A DNA stretch of 48,062 bases, taken from positions 1-48,062 of the forward strand of contig NZ_JAUOQH010000027.1 of the NCBI RefSeq assembly GCF_030547075.1, written 5' to 3'. The position numbers and the translations under genes were made by a program. Source of the stretch: Alteromonas sp. 1_MG-2023 (GTDB lineage: Bacteria > Pseudomonadota > Gammaproteobacteria > Enterobacterales > Alteromonadaceae). Under the pieces are notes generated by a model. It was not told the DNA's origin. It searched no databases and saw nothing but the letters and a program-made list of their open reading frames with translations. Shown piece by piece: positions 41,176 to 48,062 of this stretch; the stretch's first letter is position 1; every line of letters begins with the position of its first letter.

Positions 41176-41532
41176 CTACCCCCCTGTTACTGGTGGGAAA
41201 AAGGCAAGTTCGTCGCCAGATTCCACGTGTGTATTCACATCGCACAATTGTTGGTTTCGCGCCATTAGTACACTGCTATTATTTCCGGCGTCGGTTTCGG
41301 CGCTTTTGCCGACTATTTTACTTCCGTTCTCGCTGCCATTCTCGTGCCCTTCCTCACTAGTATTCTCGCTATCAGCATTGGCACCAAGGGCTTGCGCCCA
41401 TTTGTCACTTCGACTTTTTAGCAAAGTAATAACATCTCCCATAGTGACGATGTTATCAGGCAGCGTTAAGGTAAAGCTGCCCTCTTGGGTAATTTCACGT
41501 AATTGCGCAAAGGTTTTCACGGTTACATTCAT
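41176..41532 (-). CDS. moaD: Molybdopterin synthase sulfur carrier subunit with insertion
   Basis: A 118-residue MoaD, against about 80 normally. The start (VKTFAQLREI) and the end FFPPVTGG, whose terminal Gly-Gly becomes the thiocarboxylate, are intact. Residues about 50-85 are an insertion, including DSEN-TSEE-GHEN-GSEN, encoded by a 12-bp array, in the loop after the first helix. The frame is kept and moaE follows two bases later, so the protein is likely functional. MoeB (43020) should adenylate its C-terminus. Confidence 0.9.
   Translation of the reverse strand: MNVTVKTFAQLREITQEGSFTLTLPDNIVTMGDVITLLKSRSDKWAQALGANADSENTSEEGHENGSENGSKIVGKSAETDAGNNSSVLMARNQQLCDVNTHVESGDELAFFPPVTGG
41327..41374. 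repeat. 12-bp array inside moaD
   Basis: Four 12-bp units from 41327 (TTCTCGCTGCCA, TTCTCGTGCCCT, TCCTCACTAGTA, TTCTCGCTATCA), encoding the acidic insertion of MoaD. Confidence 0.85.
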
Positions 41533-41568
41533 GTTATTTCCTATGAAGGTAAATTACTCACCTAATGT

Positions 41569-42087
41569 TTACTTGTTATTGTTATCAGCCAGTTCAGTGG
41601 TATTAGCAGCTTCATTGCTTTGCCAATGCCCTGTTTTGCCACCTTTTTTATCAAGCACCTGAATACCCTCTAAACGCATACCCGGATCGATAGCTTTACA
41701 CATATCAAACAAGGTAAGCAGCGCTACGTTCACGCCAGTAAGGGCTTCCATTTCAACACCTGTTTTTCCACTTAGCTTACAAAAACAGGTGGTTTTAATA
41801 CGATTATTTTCGGGCTCTATGACAAAGTTTACATCGACTTTTGAAAGCGCTAGAGGATGGCACAGAGGAATGAGATCGGCACAGCGTTTCGCCCCTTGAA
41901 TACCTGCAATGCGCGCAACGGCAAATACATCGCCCTTAGCAATAGTAGCATTGCTTATTTGGCTGATAACCTCTGGGCTAGTATATAAATAGCCTTGAGC
42001 GGTGGCTTCTCTGACGGTTACGGCTTTATCACTAACATCCACCATGTTAGCTTCACCGCCCGCGTTTAAATGACTAAATGTGGCCAT
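41569..42087 (-). CDS. moaC: Cyclic pyranopterin monophosphate synthase
   Basis: A 172-residue MoaC that converts 3',8-cyclo-dihydro-GTP to cPMP. Motifs: HLNAGGEANMVDVSDK, AGIQGAKRCADLIPLCHPL, and VEMEALTGVNVALLTLFDM followed by CKAIDPGM. Normal length with a short Asn-rich tail. Its ATG overlaps the moaB stop (TAATG), indicating coupling. The MoaA partner is not encoded in this window. Confidence 0.95.
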   Translation of the reverse strand: MATFSHLNAGGEANMVDVSDKAVTVREATAQGYLYTSPEVISQISNATIAKGDVFAVARIAGIQGAKRCADLIPLCHPLALSKVDVNFVIEPENNRIKTTCFCKLSGKTGVEMEALTGVNVALLTLFDMCKAIDPGMRLEGIQVLDKKGGKTGHWQSNEAANTTELADNNNK

Positions 42088-42590
42088 TACGACACCAAGT
42101 GTTTAACGAAATTACAAGGTTTAAAATCGACATCTAACTGACTAGCAATAATTTTTTCCCATCCAGTTTTACATGCCCCAGTAGAGCCTGGTAAGCAAAA
42201 AATCACTGTGTTATTGGCAAAGCCCGCGATAGCGCGAGACTGAATGGTAGAAGTGCCAATTTCTTCATAGCTTACCTGACGGAACAATTCGCCAAAGCCA
42301 TCTACCTGTTTATCGAACAACACACTAATCGCTTCTGGCGTAGAATCTCTGTGGGTGAAGCCCGTGCCACCGGTAACTAACACACCCTGGATGTCGGGGT
42401 TTGCAATCCACGCCGATACTATAGCGCGCTGCTGATAGATATCGTCTTTTACTAAGGCTCTGTCACCTAAGTTATGCCCCGCAGTTTCTAATGCGCCAGT
42501 TAAATAATCCCCTGACTTATCGTTTTCAAGTGTACGAGTATCAGAAATGGTAAGCACCGCCAAGTTAAGCGGCTGACTAACTACAGACAT
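42087..42590 (-). CDS. moaB: Molybdopterin adenylyltransferase-like protein MoaB
   Basis: A 167-residue MoaB/Mog-fold protein that adenylates molybdopterin or supports molybdenum insertion. Motifs: VLTISDTRTLENDKSGD, VLVTGGTGFTHRDSTPEAI, and FCLPGSTGACKTGWEKI. ATG 42590 was chosen because AGGAT lies six bases upstream; a start at 42617 lacks one. First gene of the seven-gene operon, so its promoter must lie in 42591-43019. Confidence 0.94.
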   Translation of the reverse strand: MSVVSQPLNLAVLTISDTRTLENDKSGDYLTGALETAGHNLGDRALVKDDIYQQRAIVSAWIANPDIQGVLVTGGTGFTHRDSTPEAISVLFDKQVDGFGELFRQVSYEEIGTSTIQSRAIAGFANNTVIFCLPGSTGACKTGWEKIIASQLDVDFKPCNFVKHLVS

Positions 42591-43019
42591 AAGAAATCCT
42601 AAATTGATATGCGACATTTATTCAGGCTTTGATAAAGTACGCCTAATTAATACAACTTGTTACGTTCAGCTTACCACATTGATAGAAATGGCAACATATA
42701 CAGCAACCGCGTTGCACCGAGTTTTTAGTCAAACCTAGCCGTTCTATACAGCCACGCAGAATTTTTATAATACTGCTCGGCGCCTGCAAAATACTGGGGA
42801 TAAAATATTGAAGCTGTTATTTATAAAGGGTTGCCGTATATGTTGTCGTAAAAATCGATAAACAGCCTTTAACGGTACGTAACACGAAAACACTAATCAT
42901 TTATGAGGGTAAAAGTATTGGAGTTAATAGCTTGCATGCCAATTGGCAAGGTAAAAAGATGCTTTTCAATGCTAACGTTTACTCGCCAATTGACCGCTTA
43001 CACTAAGGTTTGTTATTAA
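42591..43019. promoter_or_regulatory. Divergent region between moaB and moeB
   Basis: About 430 bases. It must hold both promoters. An open frame of 60 codons at 42827-43006 on the plus strand reads like protein but has no ATG or GTG start at its beginning; it may be a remnant. I see no Moco riboswitch-like core and no clear ModE palindrome. Confidence 0.5.
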
Positions 43020-43835
43020 ATGAAAGCGCCACTGACAACAAAGCAGGTAATGCGATACAACCGACAAATTGTGCTGCCTCAAATTGATATTGACGGGCAG
43101 GAATTGTTGGCATCGTCTCGTGTTTTAATTATTGGTGTAGGTGGTTTAGGTAATGCAGCGGCCACAAGTTTATGTGGCAGTGGCGTAGGCAAAATTACGC
43201 TAGTGGACGAAGATATTGTTGAGCATACCAACCTTCCCCGCCAAACCTTGTTCGATGAAACCCAAGTTGGCCACTCTAAAGTAGCGGCGGCAAAAGCTAG
43301 GTTATCGCAACTGAATAGCGACTGCGTAACTGTAGGTATTGAAGCGAGCTTGCAATCAGATAATTCGCAGCTAGCAGATACACACAGCGCAGAGATAAAC
43401 AACGACGAACTGATTAGCGAGCACGATATTGTGCTTGATTGTACCGACAATACCCAAAGCCGCGACCTCATAAATCGCTTGTGTTATAAACACGGTGTTC
43501 CTTTAATTTCCGGCGCAGCCATTCGCTTCGAGGGGCAACTGTTTGTAGCCAAACCCGGTGAAAGCCAGTGCTATGCGTGTTTACGCAGGTTATTCAGCGC
43601 CCCCGAACTAAGCTGTACAGAAGCAGGGATTTTTTCGCCCGTGGTTAATATTGTAGGCACCTACCAAGCCTTGCTTGCTATGCAGGTATTGATGGGAGTA
43701 GGTTCAGTGCCGCTAAATACCTTGTTAACCTTCGACGGCTTGCAACATGAATGGCAACAATGGTCATTACCTAATACTATGCAGTGTGATGTTTGCGGTG
43801 AGCAAAATAAAGATACCAACAATACCGACGGCTAG
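43020..43835 (+). CDS. moeB: Molybdopterin-synthase adenylyltransferase
   Basis: A 271-residue E1-like enzyme that adenylates the C-terminal Gly of MoaD. Motifs: RYNRQIVLPQ, LIIGVGGLGNAAATSLCGSG, VDEDIVEHTNLPRQTL, DCTDNTQSRDLIN, and zinc-binding pairs CYAC and CDVC. These place it in the MoeB/ThiF/HesA group; the lack of a rhodanese tail and the divergent moa genes favour MoeB. ThiF function is the alternative. Loop residues 112-131 are acidic and slightly longer than usual. It starts at ATG 43020 without a strong SD. Confidence 0.93.
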   Translation: MKAPLTTKQVMRYNRQIVLPQIDIDGQELLASSRVLIIGVGGLGNAAATSLCGSGVGKITLVDEDIVEHTNLPRQTLFDETQVGHSKVAAAKARLSQLNSDCVTVGIEASLQSDNSQLADTHSAEINNDELISEHDIVLDCTDNTQSRDLINRLCYKHGVPLISGAAIRFEGQLFVAKPGESQCYACLRRLFSAPELSCTEAGIFSPVVNIVGTYQALLAMQVLMGVGSVPLNTLLTFDGLQHEWQQWSLPNTMQCDVCGEQNKDTNNTDG

Positions 43836-43862
43836 CGCACGACAGCAATCATAGGTATTAGC

Positions 43863-43898
43863 ACGAGTGCTAACATAAGCGCTTAGATGAGCACTTGC
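43863..43898. repeat. 12-bp degenerate array in moeB-deacylase spacer
   Basis: Three units ACGAGTGCTAAC, ATAAGCGCTTAG, ATGAGCACTTGC. The first two match the modA units ACGAGTGCTGGT and ATAAGCGCTGGT (phase shifted from 40513) at most positions, suggesting a shared repeat family. Confidence 0.65.
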
Positions 43899-43954
43899 GA
43901 GACCACCAGCAACAAACAACGACATGAATAACAACGAACTAAAAAGAGAGAGTT

Positions 43955-45085
43955 ATGACAACTAAGGTTGTTAAACAGCATATTGTCGTGGCGCAAAACG
44001 CCTCTGGCAGAAACATGAATGTGCCAATATACAGAATGAAAGGCGCAAGACCAGGCCCCACCGTATATATTCAAAGCTCGATACACGGCGCCGAAGTGCA
44101 AGGCAACGTGGTGATTTACCATCTTATCCAACGCTTAAAAGACATGGATATTTGCGGTGAGGTTATCTTAGTGCCTAATTGCAACCCTGTTGGCACCAAC
44201 ATAAAAGCTGGTGAGTACACTATGGGCCGCTTCGACCCAGTAAACGGTACTAATTGGAACCGAGGCTATCATTTCGACAAAGATAGCGTAGAGCAATTTG
44301 CTAAAACCGTTACGCCAGAAGAGTCGGTACCAGGCATAAAGCAGCGCTTTAGAGCCTTTTTATCAAGTGCTATTGATACCAAACTGGCCACCCCTTGGGG
44401 TTTAGGTTTGGCACAGCAGCTTAACTTAAAGCTACAGCAATTAGCGGTGAACGCTGACTTTGTGCTGGATTTACATAATGGGCCTGTTTCCACACGGCAT
44501 ATTTATGTGCCTGAGTATGCGAAGCTCAGCGCTAGCCTATTCAACATACCACATTGTATTTTTATCCCAAATGTTTTCGCTGGCGCATTAGATGAAGCGA
44601 CGTTTTGCCCATGGTGGACACTACAAGAAAACATTGACGCAAACCTACAGCGAACTATTCAATTTAATGTAGAAGCGTTCACCCTTGAAATGGGCAGCCA
44701 AGAGGTGATTAACTTCACCGAAGGCGATGTAGATGCGCTTAGTATACTCAGTTACTTAAATGCAAAGGGCTCACTACACAATTGCAATATTAAACCCAGT
44801 GATATGACTCGGTTAGGAGTTATGCTGAAAGACTATAAGACCTTATTTACTGACTGGGGCGGCATGGTGGAATACATAGCAAAACCGGGGGAGAGTATTG
44901 AGGCTGGTGAACCACTGGCTAAGATTCTAAACATTGATGAGCTTGATAACGACAAGGGTAGCCGCTTGCTAAACGCCCCATGCGATTTAATACCCATATT
45001 GCACTTTCCGTCGGCATCAGTGCTAAGCGGAACACAGCTCTATAAAGTATTTACCAACTACGAAACGCTCACCTGGCCAAGGTGA
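43955..45085 (+). CDS. Succinylglutamate desuccinylase/aspartoacylase-family zinc deacylase
   Basis: A 376-residue zinc hydrolase. Metal ligands: His and Glu in SIHGAEVQGN, and His in DLHNGPVS. Family motifs VPNCNPVGTN and DPVNGTNWNRGY and the catalytic-base region FTLEMGSQE are present. The C-terminal beta domain (GGMVEYIAKPGESIEAGEPL) resembles biotinyl-type modules and is typical of the larger AspA/AstE relatives. It removes an acyl group from an N-acyl amino acid or similar. AAAAAGAGAGAG precedes the ATG. Following moeB but with a 120-base spacer containing repeats, so possibly separate. Confidence 0.88.
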   Translation: MTTKVVKQHIVVAQNASGRNMNVPIYRMKGARPGPTVYIQSSIHGAEVQGNVVIYHLIQRLKDMDICGEVILVPNCNPVGTNIKAGEYTMGRFDPVNGTNWNRGYHFDKDSVEQFAKTVTPEESVPGIKQRFRAFLSSAIDTKLATPWGLGLAQQLNLKLQQLAVNADFVLDLHNGPVSTRHIYVPEYAKLSASLFNIPHCIFIPNVFAGALDEATFCPWWTLQENIDANLQRTIQFNVEAFTLEMGSQEVINFTEGDVDALSILSYLNAKGSLHNCNIKPSDMTRLGVMLKDYKTLFTDWGGMVEYIAKPGESIEAGEPLAKILNIDELDNDKGSRLLNAPCDLIPILHFPSASVLSGTQLYKVFTNYETLTWPR

Positions 45086-45096
45086 GCGGTGTGGTG

Positions 45097-45837
45097 CTAG
45101 TGCTCAAATGCGCCTTGTTGCAAAAAGTGTATAGTTTGATTTGCCACTTCTTCGCTATATCGCATTTGAGAATGACCAACCTCGATGGTAATAAAATCAC
45201 TCATGCCTTCGAGTTTGGTAGATTCTACCGATACTAGACCATCGTTTGGCCCCTTGAACTTGTTTCTAGTTAAGCCCAGTGGCTTAGTACCAGCAATAAC
45301 ACCTATATTGAAATCTATCGCATCAAGGTTATTGCCCAAGCTTCTGCTACCCGTTACTAGCGCACGACTAACTCCCCCGCCTAGGTTCATTAGCCACGAG
45401 TCACTATAATAATCGGCCAGTTCACTGCCTTTGTTTGGTGTGCCTATTAGCACTACCTCACCTACGTTTACTGATTCTAATTCATCTTCGTTGTTTTGTA
45501 GGTATGCCCTAATGACTAAACCGCCAAGAGAGTGCCCGACAAAATGTACTTTAGGGGCATTTTGTAGGCAAGTATCGATTTGACGGGTAGTTTCATCTAG
45601 TAACGAAGCAACACTAACGCCTATCGTCGCGTAATCTAATAGACATACCTTATAGTTGGCGTGTTCTATTCGGTGGGCAAAAAGCCACATCGCCCAATCG
45701 CTTCGCCCTAGCCCATGCGCAAGTACTACAATTTCATCATCTGCTTGGTATTTGGGCGAACTTACTTTAGCGGTGGCACACCCAGCCGTATGAGACAGCA
45801 TGAGTAATAAAACCATCGATGCAATTATGCGAAACAT
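45097..45837 (-). CDS. Lipase-like alpha/beta hydrolase lipoprotein
   Basis: A 246-residue hydrolase. Signal peptide with a lipobox ending AGC near residue 20, so it is likely anchored to a membrane. HGLGRSDWAM forms the oxyanion region, VGHSLGGLVIR carries the nucleophilic Ser, GPNDGLVSVES the acid region, and VGHSQM the His. It resembles PGAP1/DUF676-type lipases. ATG 45837 with AGGTAG was chosen over GTG 45861. The preceding FISUMP gene ends 8 bases upstream; the Shine-Dalgarno overlaps that stop. Confidence 0.88.
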   Translation of the reverse strand: MFRIIASMVLLLMLSHTAGCATAKVSSPKYQADDEIVVLAHGLGRSDWAMWLFAHRIEHANYKVCLLDYATIGVSVASLLDETTRQIDTCLQNAPKVHFVGHSLGGLVIRAYLQNNEDELESVNVGEVVLIGTPNKGSELADYYSDSWLMNLGGGVSRALVTGSRSLGNNLDAIDFNIGVIAGTKPLGLTRNKFKGPNDGLVSVESTKLEGMSDFITIEVGHSQMRYSEEVANQTIHFLQQGAFEH

Positions 45838-45845
45838 TTTGCTAC

Positions 45846-46550
45846 CTAAATTTGTACGCACCTAACCGAAAACATATAGCTCTTTTTTAGCTTAGCGCGG
45901 CGTATCTCTCCTTTATGGGAGTTCCACCAAGAATAAGCCAATGTTCTAGCAAAAGCCTCTTTGTCAGTAGCGTTAGTACTTGTCCAAAATTCAGTGTACG
46001 CCCCTTGAGTAAGATACCAATTACCCAATTTCACACCAGCCGGCGTGGCAAAAAATTTGTACTGATTCACCTTCGACTGATCAAAACGCTTAAACAGTGT
46101 ATTTGGCTGCTCAGCTTTAAGGGTAATAGCAATATCGTTTTCGCCCCTCCACCCTTCTTTATCAAGCTCTGATTCAGCAATGCCTATCGCACTTTCAAGG
46201 GTTTTCCAATCGTCGTCAGACGCGACCCGCCAACCAGAAGGACAAATATTGCGTTCATCAGTAACATCATTCCAATCATACAGCCTTCCGTATTTTGGAA
46301 GGTTATTCTCATCATCATCTGGTATAAATCCCGTACTGACTGGCGCGCCATTCTGAAATTTGGTCGACCTTAAATTCTCAGCCAACCAAACCCGATCGCC
46401 TATCTTCACTGTACGATAAATATTTCCTTCATTATCTTCTACAGCGCCTTGAACTGTTAGCTGAGTATCGTCCAATGCACTACTAACGCTAGCTGATGAA
46501 TTCATTGCAATTAACATACTGACACCCATACCAAAAATTATCTTTTTCAT
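45846..46550 (-). CDS. Secreted FISUMP-domain protein
   Basis: A 234-residue exported protein. A signal peptide ends near SSAS (residue 20-22). The mature domain has the Fibrobacter succinogenes major paralogous signature: EDNEGNIYRTVKIGDRVWLA, ENLRSTKFQNG, YGRLYDWNDV, NICPSGWRVASDDDWKTLE, and FWTSTN with a final SVRCVQI. Two Cys, one in NICPSGW and one in SVRC, likely pair. The fold is thought to bind surfaces or ligands; its function is not established. ATG 46550 is preferred to TTG 46568. Operon with the downstream lipase-like lipoprotein. Confidence 0.85.
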   Translation of the reverse strand: MKKIIFGMGVSMLIAMNSSASVSSALDDTQLTVQGAVEDNEGNIYRTVKIGDRVWLAENLRSTKFQNGAPVSTGFIPDDDENNLPKYGRLYDWNDVTDERNICPSGWRVASDDDWKTLESAIGIAESELDKEGWRGENDIAITLKAEQPNTLFKRFDQSKVNQYKFFATPAGVKLGNWYLTQGAYTEFWTSTNATDKEAFARTLAYSWWNSHKGEIRRAKLKKSYMFSVRCVQI

Positions 46551-46586
46551 CTTATTGCTCAAACACAAAGGGTTTTACTCGTTAAG

Positions 46587-47537
46587 TTAAAGCGGCCAAT
46601 CTATTGATGTTTCTTTTTCAGAAAGTGCCCACAATCGAGTTAGTGTCTCTTTGTCCAAAACAAATGACTGAAGTTCGCCTTCACCTACCGGACCTCCAAA
46701 ATTCATAAGCCCCGTAGGCCCGTAGTATGCCCGCTCTTTTAAGTTAGTTTCAGTGGCGCACATCACTTCCGGATAAGCGCCCTTTTCAGCAGTTTGGGCA
46801 AGCCCAATCTTAACCATGAAGGACCAAGAAATACGGGTTAAAAAGCTAGCACTTTCTCTGATTAAAGATGTGTTCGATGCACCAGGGTGACAAACATATA
46901 CCTTTACACTTTTGCCAGCTGCCTTGATTTTGTCTTGTAATTCATAGGCGAACATCATCTGGGCTAATTTACTATGGCTATAAACTTTATTAGCATTATA
47001 GTTTTTATCCCAATTCATATCGTCGAACTGAATTTTTCTTAGCCCCATTTTATGACCTTCACTAGACACAACGACTATTCTGCCTTCTGACGCATTAATT
47101 CTTTCAAAAAGTAATCCGCACAGTAAGAAATGACCATAGTGATTTACACCAAGCTGGCTTTCGAACCCATCAACCGTAAGCTCTTGGTTAGCAATTTGTG
47201 CAATAGCACCATTACACATTAAGGCATCGATGTTAGGTACTTTTTCTAACACCTCTTCTGCTGCGTGTCTTACTGACGCAAGATTCGCGAGATCCATTTG
47301 AATATAGCTAACGTGGGCAGTATCACCAAATTCACTTTCAAGCTCAGCAATAGCAGCTTCTGATTTACTTGGATTGCGATTTAGCATCACCACACTTGCA
47401 CCCTTTGAAAGCAAAATGCGACTTGCCTGAAAACCCGCACCCGTATTAGCGCCAGTAATAACGAAAGTTTTGCCAGTAAGTGAGCCTAAACGTTCAGGAG
47501 TCCAGCCTTCAGGACCAAATTGAGTATCAGTAGACAT
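46587..47537 (-). CDS. Short-chain dehydrogenase (retinol dehydrogenase-like)
   Basis: A 316-residue SDR. Cofactor motif TGANTGAGF near 28, NRNPSK after the second strand (favouring NADP), catalytic Ser in VVVSSEGHK, and YSHSK. The structural NNAG motif reads CNGAI, a variant. The C-terminal GPTGLMNFGGPVGEGELQ segment is typical of the light-dependent protochlorophyllide reductase/retinol dehydrogenase group. The substrate is unknown. AGGTAA lies before the ATG. A 16-bp palindrome 68 bases upstream suggests a dedicated regulator. Confidence 0.9.
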   Translation of the reverse strand: MSTDTQFGPEGWTPERLGSLTGKTFVITGANTGAGFQASRILLSKGASVVMLNRNPSKSEAAIAELESEFGDTAHVSYIQMDLANLASVRHAAEEVLEKVPNIDALMCNGAIAQIANQELTVDGFESQLGVNHYGHFLLCGLLFERINASEGRIVVVSSEGHKMGLRKIQFDDMNWDKNYNANKVYSHSKLAQMMFAYELQDKIKAAGKSVKVYVCHPGASNTSLIRESASFLTRISWSFMVKIGLAQTAEKGAYPEVMCATETNLKERAYYGPTGLMNFGGPVGEGELQSFVLDKETLTRLWALSEKETSIDWPL

Positions 47538-47996
47538 AAATTACCTTCAATGATTGCTGACTTAGTAATAGCTTAGAAGCGTGATTACTTAATCGGGATT
47601 TAAATTGCACTATGTAGTGCATTATAATGTCTGCCATGATGATTTAGCAGGCGAGATAATCGCTAAATATTGCCTATTTGTATCGAAGTGATGATTTTCA
47701 GGATTAAAACGTTTTTTTGAAATGGCTTGAGTCGGGAAAATATATAGCCTTAGCGAGAGTTTGGGTAAAAAACCGACTCTTAAAATACTGTTTTTTTATA
47801 CAGACCTTAATTCAATTGCATCTTCTTGATTTATTACGGTATTTTTCCGTATTTCTGCAACTACGATTTTAAGATCAGTAAATACAGCTTGCTAATCAGT
47901 TGGTTGAAAAATAAACTGCCCTATAAATTAATGAAATATGGAATTTTTCCTCGCTACATAGCGGATTTTTTCCATACACTAAATTGTTAGGTGCCG
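47538..47996. promoter_or_regulatory. Divergent promoter region between SDR gene and right-edge gene
   Basis: About 460 AT-rich bases without a credible gene. It contains the palindrome at 47606-47621, and TATAAT at 47623. Several short T- and A-runs and TTTTTCCAT repeats occur near 47840-47975 (TATTTTTCCGTATTT, GGAATTTTTCC, ATTTTTTCCAT). Confidence 0.55.
47606..47621. promoter_or_regulatory. Perfect palindrome TGCACTATGTAGTGCA, operator candidate
   Basis: Seven-base arms TGCACTA / TAGTGCA around TG, directly preceding TATAAT and lying 68 bases before the SDR start. Its size and perfection fit a dimeric TetR-, MarR- or HxlR-type repressor site. Confidence 0.6.
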
Positions 47997-48062
47997 ATGA
48001 GTAAACACACACAAAAGTGCAATTCTTGTGGTCAAGAATCCACAGGAGAGCTTTATCATTTG
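47997..48062 (+). CDS. Start of a zinc-ribbon-like protein, cut by window end
   Basis: The first 22 codons of a gene running off the right edge. AGGTG lies four bases before the ATG. The visible N-terminus contains CNSCG, a C-x2-C knuckle, so a zinc ribbon is possible. Nothing more can be said; no stop codon is in the window. Confidence 0.5.
   Translation, partial: MSKHTQKCNSCGQESTGELYHL

Noticed and set aside
42591..43019. Molybdenum cofactor riboswitch before moaB
   Set aside because: I could not recognise the conserved core or a stable multi-helix fold next to the moaB start.

Overview
The window looks like a chromosomal segment of a marine gammaproteobacterium of the Alteromonas type. 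The evidence is moderate-to-low G+C, two TonB-dependent receptors, many short beta-oxidation operons, an entericidin-type lipoprotein, two DUF3718-type secreted proteins and gammaproteobacterial moa/mod/hemN genes. The genus call is an inference from gene content and protein style. I see no transposase, integrase, phage gene, rRNA or CRISPR array. One tRNA gene, initiator tRNA-Met, lies at the left edge.

Layout. 1-7 kb: tRNA-fMet, a pterin dehydratase (phhB), a large TonB-dependent receptor, an MscS channel followed by an entericidin-like lipoprotein, and a second MscS-family channel. 6.8-8.4 kb: a MaoC hydratase divergent from a LysR regulator. 8.5-15.7 kb: a polyol-type locus (NCS1-family permease plus long-chain polyol dehydrogenase on the minus strand; HAD phosphatase plus SorC-family regulator on the plus strand), bracketed by two directly oriented DUF3718 paralogues. 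15.7-24 kb: an alpha/beta hydrolase, then a beta-oxidation operon (multifunctional enoyl-CoA hydratase/3-hydroxyacyl-CoA dehydrogenase, thiolase, acyl-CoA dehydrogenase), divergent from a haloalkane dehalogenase plus SDR pair. 24-26 kb: three small genes (unknown exported protein, periplasmic binding-like protein, VOC protein). 26-33 kb: a second acyl-CoA operon (histidine phosphatase, acyl-CoA dehydrogenase, APH-type kinase, quinone oxidoreductase) divergent from a second TonB-dependent receptor. 33-37 kb: XdhC, a FrnE/DsbA-like protein, an SGNH hydrolase, and hemN behind a near-consensus FNR/Anr box. 37-44 kb: a molybdenum operon moaB-moaC-moaD-moaE-modA-modB-modC, divergent from moeB. 44-48 kb: a zinc deacylase, a lipase-like lipoprotein with a FISUMP-domain protein, an SDR, and the start of a zinc-ribbon-like gene cut by the window end.

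The genes suggest uptake and catabolism of hydrophobic or hydroxylated acyl substrates, polyol use, and molybdate uptake coupled to cofactor synthesis. The acyl-CoA dehydrogenase plus APH-kinase pair matches the logic of phosphorylation-dependent 4-hydroxyacyl-CoA catabolism known from levulinate (Lva) and ACAD10/11 systems.

The most unusual signal is a set of short tandem repeats with units divisible by three (9, 12, 15 and 24 bp). They build low-complexity, in-frame insertions in several enzymes: modA has three 12-bp arrays, modC one, moaD one, and the alpha/beta hydrolase has 15-bp and 9-bp arrays. A 24-bp array repeats the stop codon of one DUF3718 gene. The modA array near 40.5 kb has a close relative in the spacer after moeB. 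This points to a local, lineage-specific minisatellite process inserting flexible segments into conserved proteins without breaking their frames.
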